Both the position numbers and the translations under genes were made by a program. From NCBI RefSeq assembly GCF_005886805.2, contig NZ_CP045429.1:838501-902500 (forward strand): a stretch of 64,000 nt of DNA. The letters run 5' to 3'. The notes beneath the pieces were generated by a model. That model saw only the letters and a list, made by a program, of their open reading frames with translations. It was not told the DNA's origin and searched no databases. How positions within the stretch are numbered: the stretch's first letter is position 1; every line of letters starts with the position of its first letter. The DNA is from Pseudoalteromonas rubra. GTDB taxonomy: Bacteria; Pseudomonadota; Gammaproteobacteria; Enterobacterales; Alteromonadaceae. This document shows, in pieces, positions 36,250 through 46,600 of this stretch.

Positions 36250-37671
36250 GTGAAGTTTTTCTTTCAGGGAGGGAAGAAATTGTCTCCTCTGTGCGCATTG
36301 ATCAGTATGTGTATACTCTATCCGCTTTGTTCAAATGCCAGCGAAGGGTTTGAGCAAGCGTATAAGCCAGTTATGGTGGGAAATGTCCGGATCTTTAAGC
36401 CAATAAAGCTACGCCCTGACACGGTGGTCAAACTTTCCAGCCAAGTAGATGGAGAGTATACCAATCTTGCCTGGACCCCTTCACGACAAGCAAAGTACTA
36501 TCAGATACTCAAATTCGATGGTCAAACCTGGCAGGTTGTGGTGCCAAGCACAACGGCCAGTTATTACCGATATCATGGTACCGGCAGTTTTAGAGTCGTG
36601 GCCTGCCATCGCTATGGTTGTTCATCAGATAGTCCAGATAACACCAAGGTGGAAGGTGGGTTAGCAATTAAAGCTTTGTACACCGAGGGTGATAGTGCAG
36701 TCATGGCTGGCAGTACGATTAGGGTTGGCTGGCAACTTTCTGGTGCAACAAATGCGGTGATTCATTATAGCCAAAATGGCGTCAGCAACGCATTTCAAGC
36801 ATCGTCTTTCACCAAAGGCACACGCACGTTTTACGTGCATAGTAACTCTAGCGTTACTTTGACGGCCTATGGGTTTAACGGAGCAAGTGCATCTACATCG
36901 ATTAATATCGCGACGCTCAGAGAGAACCCGTTTTTAAGCAAGAGAATCCAAAGTGAATACAAACAGCCTTTGTTTGATCTAAATCTGGATATTATTGAGC
37001 GTACAATCTTTCAGAACGAGCACCATCTTTTTTTCTCTACGCATGATGGAAAACTATATTTCTTTAGAGCACACAAAGAGCTGGATAGCCCCGTTTCATG
37101 GCATCAGGAGTGGTCCTTAACATTGGATGGGGTGGTAAATAGTGCACCGACCATCACCGAGCATTACTTGTATTTTAATGAAACCAATTCGAACAACCAG
37201 GGGCGGATCTGTCAGGTTCGTTTATCAGATAAACAGCTCCTTAAATGTTCAGTTTATGAAGATGATGCTTTGCTGACCAGTCCGGTCATTGTTAATAATG
37301 ATGGTGACTACTCAGCCAAATTTATGGATTCACTGTCAGGAGAGCAAAAAGCAGCGGGCGTCTATGCATTTTACCAAAGCGGTAAAGTGAAAATTTTTGA
37401 CCAGCAGGGGTTAGCCCCTCAGCCGCAGAGCTTTACGCTGACTGAGCATATCGAGCAGCCCGTTATTAACACCCCGACTTTATTTCTCAATAAGAAGAAT
37501 ATTCAGGGCCTTTCTGAGCTGTTCCTGGTTAAAGACCAGGATCAGGTGCTGGGTGTAGCCATCCCGACTTCTGGGTCTGTGCAACAACAGTCTCGCAGTG
37601 TTGGTGTGTTGTCACTCAGCGCGTTGAGTGAATCAAAGCCGATGACCGTGCTATGGAGAGGAGCGCTATAA
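36250..37671 (+). CDS. Exported beta-propeller-like partner of the RHS toxin
   Basis: The 473-residue product begins at GTG with AAGGGA upstream, and has an N-terminal signal peptide (SPLCALISMCILYPLCSNASEG, cleavage near residue 31). Residues about 55-125 look like a fibronectin-III-type domain (YTNLAWTPSRQAKYYQILKFDG ... GSFRVVACHRYGCSSD), a second beta-rich domain follows to about 215, and the rest has repeated blade-like strands (HLFFSTHDGKLYFFRA; SAPTITEHYLYFN; GVYAFYQSGKVKIFD) suggesting a PQQ/WD40-type propeller. The same themes recur in the N-terminal third of the giant protein encoded one base downstream, so the two probably act together at the cell surface. I recognise no named family. 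Confidence 0.72.
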   Translation: MKFFFQGGKKLSPLCALISMCILYPLCSNASEGFEQAYKPVMVGNVRIFKPIKLRPDTVVKLSSQVDGEYTNLAWTPSRQAKYYQILKFDGQTWQVVVPSTTASYYRYHGTGSFRVVACHRYGCSSDSPDNTKVEGGLAIKALYTEGDSAVMAGSTIRVGWQLSGATNAVIHYSQNGVSNAFQASSFTKGTRTFYVHSNSSVTLTAYGFNGASASTSINIATLRENPFLSKRIQSEYKQPLFDLNLDIIERTIFQNEHHLFFSTHDGKLYFFRAHKELDSPVSWHQEWSLTLDGVVNSAPTITEHYLYFNETNSNNQGRICQVRLSDKQLLKCSVYEDDALLTSPVIVNNDGDYSAKFMDSLSGEQKAAGVYAFYQSGKVKIFDQQGLAPQPQSFTLTEHIEQPVINTPTLFLNKKNIQGLSELFLVKDQDQVLGVAIPTSGSVQQQSRSVGVLSLSALSESKPMTVLWRGAL

Positions 37672-37672
37672 C

Positions 37673-40600
37673 ATGGGAAAAACGATGATGACTAAAGCCT
37701 GCACCTGGTTAGCGTTCGCATTGATGAGTGGCATGTCTGCGTCCGCTTTAGCGGGTGCATGTACCGATGTCACTAATTTGTCATTTGAGTCGGGTAACAG
37801 TGAGCCCTACAGGATTGACCTTACTAATATGATCTTCAGGGAGTTTCAAAGTCATGATGGTCATGCAGTTGAATTTGAGGGCATTGTTGAAGTAAAAAGT
37901 GGCAGCACGGCTTTGTCACGTAATTACTGGGGAGATGGAGAGACCGAAATTAATGATTATGGGGATGTTTTACCTTATCTTACATTAAAAAGCTTGCCTG
38001 CATTTGGCACTTTTACTCTTAACTTAACGGCTAAGTCATTTTCAGAATCGGTTCAAGAAGGCAACGATAAGACTGAAAGAGAGCATAAATGCTACATGAA
38101 GGTCACTTACGTCAAAAAAACAACGCCTACTTTTAAAAACATAGCCCACGAAGATACTTATCGAAATAGGGCGGTTTCTATCAGTTTTACCGCCAATGAT
38201 AAGGGCAGTGATTTAACTAAGGTCGAGATAAAAAAAGGGAAGAATCTTTTAAATGATTGCGATAACAATGGCACATCGTCCTTAAGTTGCAGTTTTAGCT
38301 ATCGTGCTAACTCACTGCCTCTGGGGAGCCATACCTGGACTGCAATAGCGACAGATAAATACGGAAATACAGCAGCAAAAGACGTCACTTTTTCCATATT
38401 AGAACCCAACACTCCTCCGGTTATTTCTGATATCACCATAGCAAACAATCATGTCTTGTTGCCCGGTGATGATGCCCTCGTGTCATTTTCTATCACTGAT
38501 GAAGACAATAAGTCTTACAATCAAATGAATTTAGACACGTTTAAAATTAACGGAATTGGATATAAAGGCAGCAGTCACTGTACTACTTCAGAGAGCGAGA
38601 TTACCTGTACCAACGTACCAATCTCTGCTACGCCAGGCCAGGGCAGCAATGAGTTTCCTATTACTGTTAGTGTGAGTGATAAGCAGAACGCTTCGGTATC
38701 CAAGCAAGCTAAAGTGAGCTTCAATTATGCGCCCAGTGTCAGCTTGAATGATTTACCGGACATAGTGGCTAAAGATAAAACTATCAGGGTAATTGCATCT
38801 GCCAGTGATGCCAGTGGTTTAAAGCAGGTGAAGATCTGCTTAAACTCAAAAGGGAGCAATGAGCCATCGGTCAGCGCTTGCGCAAAACAAATAAAACACT
38901 GTGACTTTTCTAATGCTCCGGGTACAGGTGAGTGTACAGTTGACTTTTCTTACCAGAGTGTTGCTGGCCTGACCAACTCAAACGAATGGTATGTGTCTGT
39001 GCTTGCAAAAGATATCCATGACGTTGGGTTGAGCACGCCAGCTAACCATTTACTCATCTTTAAAGAGCGCTTCTCCTTTGCTATATCTCAAGTGCCCGCT
39101 GGAGACACTAGCCCCATCCGCGTTGGTGATATTGTCACGGCTAAAATTAAAGTTGCCGCTTTCTCTCCCGATTCAAGTCAATTAACTGATCTCAGGCTTA
39201 CCAGCAACCAGGTTGCCCAAGCTGTGACTGTGAGCCCTACATTGCCAATGACACTACCACAGGCGACCGATCAAGGTGAGGCGCAGGAAGTCATACTTTC
39301 CTGGCCAGCAAACGCCGTTGGCGAGCAAGAAATTCAACTGACACTGACAGACAATACCGGTGAGTCTGTAACCAATAAGCTGGGTAATATTGCTGTTGAA
39401 TATGAAATGCCAACAAAACCCGCAGGACTGACACTCAGTTCGGACAGAGTTGAAGGGGGCGAACAGCTCACTATGAAGGGCTTTGAGGCTACCAAGCTGT
39501 TGATAGTAAAAGTTTACCTTGGTGACAAGGACACCCCAGAGGAGGAGGTAACCTTAAGTGCCACAGGCATTGAGAAAAGCTATACCTTTTTCACAACCCC
39601 GGCATTACATGATAAAGAACTGACATTTAAAGTAACACCGGTTAACTTTTATCCCAATAATCCGAATAAGGTCTACGGCGACCCACAAACAGAGACGCGT
39701 ACAATTGTTCATCGCACGCCAGATCCTGTACCGCCGCGTTTTAATGATCACACGCGACAAGTTGATGGCCGCTATATTCTCAGCTGGCCTGACAATGCAG
39801 ATGGTGTCACAGAGTATTATAAGATGAACATGTGGCCCGGGTTACCGAGTGACAAAAACCATGCACCAAATAAGCTATCCGCTCAGATAACGTCAAATCA
39901 GTATTCGGTAGTGTACTTAAATCAAGGTCAGTTTACGTACGAATTGATCGCATGTAACAACATGGATGGGTGTACTGCGGGCCAACAGATCACCATTGCT
40001 CATATGGCACCGATACTGCAATCAGCGACCATCTCTGCGTGCTCCGCAACGCAATGTAATCTGGCTATTACAGGGTTGTTTTTAGGTGGTGCCGAGAGCC
40101 TGATAAAGGTTCGTAATCGTGCAACCGGAGAGGTCTTTACTGCCAGCAACTATCAGGTTATCAACAATACTCATATTACAGCTAAGATCGATAAAAAAGT
40201 CGAGGAAGGGTTCTTACATGGCGGCTTGCACGTTATTGCGACCAACGGGGTATTCAAAGACGGTAAGTTAGTGCAAAGCAGGCTGATGGTGGATTCCACA
40301 GGCAGCAGCGGCCAGCCTGACCTGCTTGAAGGTCAGATAGTTATGAGTGACAACGGTTACCTCTATGTTGGTGAAGACACTGGGCTCGCAGGTTACAGTG
40401 CTTTTAACGATGAGTTTGAAAAGTTATGGGTGTATGAGCCGCAAACCAATAATAGTGGGCGCGATGATATTCCTGCCAAGGTAACCGCGCGACCGCTGGT
40501 AGAAAGTGTTGCGGATGATGACCATATATATTTTGGTTCGGTGAATCATCAGTTCTACAAACTCCGCCACAGACCTAAGCAGAGCAGTGACTCCCTGAGA

Positions 40601-43600
40601 AAAGTTCAGGACTGGCTGTTTACCTCCAAAGGACCCATTATTGCTCCGGCGCAACTGGACCAGGACGGCAATCTCTACGTTGGCTCCATGGGCCGCAATC
40701 TGTATTCATTGGATAAGCAAACAGGTCACGTGCAGTGGCAATACGAATTTCCGGCCGGTATCAATCATCAGGTGGATGTTGCTGCATCCGGGCAAATCTA
40801 TGTTAAGACGGCAGATGGTGAGCTGCATGTTATCGACAGAACTATGATTTCAGCCAATGCGATTAAATGGCGAGATTTAGGCGTATTACATGATGCCTTC
40901 CGAGAGCATATTGCACTGTGGGAAGCCAGCCGATGGGAACCCAATCAGGAGCACACTCAGCTAGTTGCATTGACCAAAGCCATGCTGGTGTTGTTACAGC
41001 GTGCACCAAGCAAAGACCAGTTAAGCTTACTGGCATTCCTGTATGACAACGGGTTTTCATTTAATGAAATCATCAGCGCTTTAATTAACGCTAACCCTGA
41101 GCTGGCGAATGCCGATGATGTGGCCTTTATCAACACCCTGTTTAAATATTTTCTGGGTACACTGACAGGCGACGAAATCCTGGCTGGAGGCGATCGGGCC
41201 TACTGGGTTGCACAGCTCAGATCAGGTGCGACCCGTACAGAAGTGTTTATAGCATTGCTGGAAGCTGGCGCCGCCAGAAGCCAGTATGACAGTGTCACAT
41301 TCAATTTACTCTACTATTTCTATGACTACTGTCGGGTGGTGAATGGCTGTATCTATGACAATGACTCAGACAATGATGGATTAAGCGATCGGGTTGAGAT
41401 TGAATTAGGGACCAACCCCGTTGACCCGGCTGATGGAATAAGTGCGCCAACATTGGCGTTAGTGAACACCGGATTCGGCACAGTTGAGTTGACCATCTCA
41501 TCGGATAGCCTGGTGGAAGAGTATGAACTATATGTCTCACAACATAATGATGCATATTATCGCGCGGACGTAATCGCAGCGCAAAATGCAGAAGATGGGC
41601 CGGTGAGTGGTGATGTCACTACCTGGGTAAATGACTACGACAATGGAGAATATCGCTTTAAGGTTAAGGCGTGTGTTCGAGTTGCCCTGAAGGGGAACCC
41701 TCAAGTACTACATTGTAGTAATAATTTCTCGAATGAAGAACGCGTGCTGATCAATGACAGCACGCAAACTACGTCTCCCAGTATTTCATTGCCATTTGTC
41801 CAGGCTGAAAATGCGGCTCCCTCTGTGGATATTTTAACGGCACACGCTCGTCTTACCCCGACACTGGGTAGCTTCCGGGTCAGTGAATCAGGATCCGCAG
41901 CGTACAATGTGCCTATTGAACTACCAGCAGGTAAGACGGGTGTTAAACCATCCGTCAGCCTTGATTACAACTCGCAAACACCCCGTACCAATGTTGCACT
42001 TGGCTGGAGTTTAAGCGCGGCCTCCAGTGTTAGCCGGTGTCGTCAGACCAAAGCACAGGATGGCCAATTTAAGGGGCTCACCCTGAGTGACGAAGATCGA
42101 TACTGTTTAGATGGTCAGCGCCTGATCCAGCTGGATGCGAATGAGTCTATTGACGGGCTGACAACCATCGCCACCTTTGAGACAGAGATTGAGAGCCATC
42201 AGACGATCATTTTGGCAAACAATGCAGAGACCGGGTTGGAAATGTTTGTCGTCATGGGCAAAGACGGCTCGTACAAATATTATGGCGGTACTGAAAACAG
42301 TGAAGTACGTATCATTGATGCCGAACAACAGACGCATGTATTGACCTGGATGCTCCAGAAAGTAACAGATAATCTGCAAAAAGATGAGACTTCCATTTAC
42401 TACACCTATACAACGGAAGCATCTAACGGCCAGAAGCTAGGCAGCAATGAAAAAGTACTGAGTACGATTAAATATAGCGATAATACTGTGCAGTTTAGTT
42501 ACTCTGTAACAGACACTTATCGCTCAAGTTATATTGATGAGGCTAGATTAACCCAGGCCTCTCAACTTGATGGTATCACAGTAACCAATCACAACGGCTT
42601 TGAGCTCAGTGATTATTCACTGGTATTCAACACTGAGAATAACGGCCTACGCACACTGAAAAGCATTGCGCAGTGTCGTAACCAGATATGTAAACTCCCG
42701 ATAGAGTTTGACTACACACCGTTTGCCAGTGATTTAGAGTACAAATCCTATGCTCAGGTCTTTACGCCATCAGGGGACAACAAACTGGCCGCTATGACGT
42801 TGATTGACTCTCAGGGCGACGGAACCGCAGAAGTGGCCACTTTGGAAAAAATTGGCGATAAACAGTATGAGCTGTGCTTATGGGAAGGTAATACTTTTGC
42901 ACCTGCGAGCGAAATAGCGTGTGGCCGTATTTCTCGTTATGACGATTCAGACACCGTGGATATGCAGGTGGTTGACGCCAATGGGGATGGTAAGCAATCG
43001 TTGTGGATCAGTAAGCAGGATAAGCACAATGGCGATCATAAAACCAATGCTTACTACTGGACGCGTGCATCTTTAAATGCTGGGGTGATTGAGTGGTCGC
43101 CGATACCACTTTCTGACAGCTATGGACCATTCATCAAACATAGCAAGTTTGCTGATTTTAATGGCGATGGATATGCTGATCTGGTATTCCAGCAAAAGGA
43201 AGCCAGTTTATCGGGAGAGAGTGAGTGGCACGATAAGTTCAGTGGCAAGAATGAGATTTTTATCGCGCTTTATGACCCTCAAACGAGTGAGTTTTTAGCG
43301 CCGCATGTCGCGACTTCAAATCAGCCGGGCAATTATTCGCAGATGACGCGCAAGAATACGCCCTGGTATGCAATGGACGTCAACTTCGATGGTTTGGCGG
43401 ATATTGTGTCGCTTAAGTGTCCTCGTGATAACTGTGGTGAGGGCGAAGCAAGCCACATTTATGTCAATCTGAACAAGGGTTTGAGCATAAGTGGCAACCT
43501 GACGGGCTTTGATTCGAGTGCAATTACTAACACCGGCGCAAATCACATTGAGCACCTCACGCCTGCGGATGTGAATGGCGATGGGCTGATTGATCTTATT

Positions 43601-46600
43601 TATCTTAAAACGATACGTTACCCAGATGAAGTAAAAAGCTGGCGTGTTTTACTGAACCGGTCGAGTGAGCGTGTTTCGTTTGATGAATCGTATATCGACT
43701 GGTCGAAAACAGATTCTGCTGGAGTACGTTTACTGAGCGACAAACTTGCGCCTATGGTCATGGATGTGAATAAAGATGGCCGTACTGAGTTGTATTTCTC
43801 AACTAAAAATATCAACACAGAGTCGCCTTCATGGGTGCAGTACGAATGGCACATCGAAAATGAAGAATTTGTTAAGACACAAAATTATACGCCATTTTTG
43901 ACGCCTGACGTGCAATTTGACAAAGGGGACTCTGCGTTTTTCAGTGATTACAATCGCGATGGTGTGTCTGATCTGATGTTTAAAAATGGCGACAAGGTAC
44001 TGGTGAAGTTTAACCTGGACCAATCACCCTATGAAGGGTATCTGTCGGGCATTACTCAGGGTTACGCTAATAAGACTCAGATACACTATGCGTTAATGTC
44101 AGATAGCACAGTTTATACGCCATTCTCGTCAGCATTTGTGGGCTCTTTGTTTGCGGAAGATAACAAAGACCGTATTGCCTTTGCAGACCAAAAATTGAAA
44201 GTAACACCTATCAATGGCGGGGGCATGGTACTGGTCTCGCGGGTTGAGACGGATAGCCCAAGTTACTCTGATGACACCCTGAAAAGCGCTATTGAATACA
44301 GCTATGCCGGAGCTCAGGTTCAGTTTGGTGGCAGAGGCATGCTTGGCTTTAAGTCACTGACAACCGTTAATGTCAAAGATGGCCAACAGTTCAGCACCAC
44401 AACGCGTTATCACCAGGCATACCCGTTTTCAGGAATGCCAGCCAGAACCATTAAAACTTACAATGGCACGGTGATCAGCAGCGCGCTAAATGACTATAAG
44501 GTGAAGCCTAATCCACATACAGCGGGAGTGACGTATCAGGTCTATAATCAGCTGGCGAAAGAATGTACCAGCCTTATTAATTTTGACCAAAGTACGTCAA
44601 TTGGCTCAAGCCAGTGCGCCAGTACTCAAATAGAGCAGGACGTGTTTGGCAATGTCACCACAACCATTTCTCAACAGCTACCAGATAACCGGAACACGGC
44701 CATTGTTAGTTTTTACGAAAGCGATGCCTGGCGTAGTATTGATAGTTTAAGTCTAACTAATCCTCTTTCGAGCGTGACGACGAGCAATAACTATGGTGTC
44801 AGTGATAATTATAAAAAGCGCGGCCGCTTGGTTTCATCAACGGTTACGCATTCAGCCGATGGTAAAGCGAATCATTCGCTGACGTCAAACTTTACCTACT
44901 ATGGGTCTAGCCATGCCAATGCTTATATGCTCGAAAGTGAAACGATTGCACAAGGCAAAGGGTGTCAGTACGAGCTCAAAACCCACTATCAATATGATGA
45001 TTTGGGCAATCTAACGCAAAAGAGTGCGTCTAACTCAGGGTGTGAGGACGACAAGCAAACCCGGATCTCTGAAACCAGTTACGATTCAGAAAAGCGTTAT
45101 CCGGTTTATTCAAGACAAAAAGCAAAAGCAGATCAGGAACTGTGGGCAAAAGGGGCAGAAGTTCTGACACGCAACGCCTTTGGGCAGGCAATTGAAGTTC
45201 GCACTGTTAACGGCACAAAAGTGACCACGCTGTATGACGTGTTCGGTACTAAAATTGGCAGTTATAGCGCCTCTGGTGCGCAAAGTTATCTGTATTTGTC
45301 AGCTTGTCAGGACAGTGACAAATGCGTTGCTCAGGCCAACAAAGTTGTCAACGGTGAATTGGTTGAAAAACAATTCATGGACAGAATGGGCAGGGTGTAT
45401 AAAACCAGCTCAATAACGGTGTTGGGTACCTGGCTGGATACGAAAGTAGCGCATGACCAGTATGGTCGCACGCTGGCGCAAACAGCACCGGGAAGTTCTG
45501 AAGTGACTTATAGCTATGATGCTTTTGATCGGGTGACGTCGACAACGGATAACAATAGTCAGGTGACAACCACTTACACTCAGAATGACCTGACTAGTGC
45601 TGTTGAGCTAAGCGGCGCAGGTGTATCTACCGGTAAGCAAACTACCACGACTACTAAAAATGCGCTTGGACAGATTGAGTTTGTTACAGACGCCAAAGGT
45701 AAGAAGCTGGAATATACCTATGACAGTCGCGGTAATCAGCTGACGGTATATTCATCCGCGGACAACATGGTACTGATTGACAACAGTTATGATTTGTTAG
45801 GCCGCAAGGAGACTACCAAAGATGTTGATCGCGGTGACTTTCATTATGAATACAACGCGTTTGGAGAGCTCACAAAGCAAACCGATGCGCGTGGTGTTGC
45901 GACGCATCTAAGTTACGACCTGCTGGGACGTAAAGTCCGTCAGTGGCATACGCAACCGGATAGCACCACTACCAACTCTACCTACATTAACCAGACCAAT
46001 ATTGTGTATGAAGGCGAGAGCCTCTGGAATTTTGGTACAAAAGTAGACGATGTGCATCAATTGCAGTCTGCCACTCAGGGCGATAACTGGGCGCAGTATT
46101 ATTACTACGATACTTTTGGTCGTACTGCCGCAACCCTGACGGCGCTGGAAACACAAACATGTGTGAGTGGCGTTGTGTTTAATACACGCCTGAACGATTT
46201 GCGTATTAAACCAGGCTATAACGACCCGAGCCATCCGAGCCGTGACCTGTCTGACCCCTTGTCTTCGCGATGTGTGATCCAACAAATGGCCTATGATGAA
46301 TTTAGCCGGATCAGCTATCAGTTTGATGATTATCGCAAACTGGAAAACGGTAAATACATCGATGCCCGAGGGGTAAGAAATACCTATCAGCACGGCCTGG
46401 TTGTGCAAAAACATGAAGCGAGAGAGGGGCTGTATGGTCAGCAATATTATGAAGTACAGTCTCTGAATACCCGTGGACAAGTGACCCAGTATAAAAAAGG
46501 TAACGCTGTCATGTCGGTATCGTATGACGATGCTGGTATGGTAAAAACCATTGCAAGCACTAACTATAATCATATTCAGGCAGACTCTTACAGCTTTGAT

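Noticed and set aside
45908..46573. 221-codon minus-strand ORF inside the RHS gene
   Set aside because: It lies fully inside the long coding frame of the toxin and has no start signals or similarity; it is a shadow of YD repeats.
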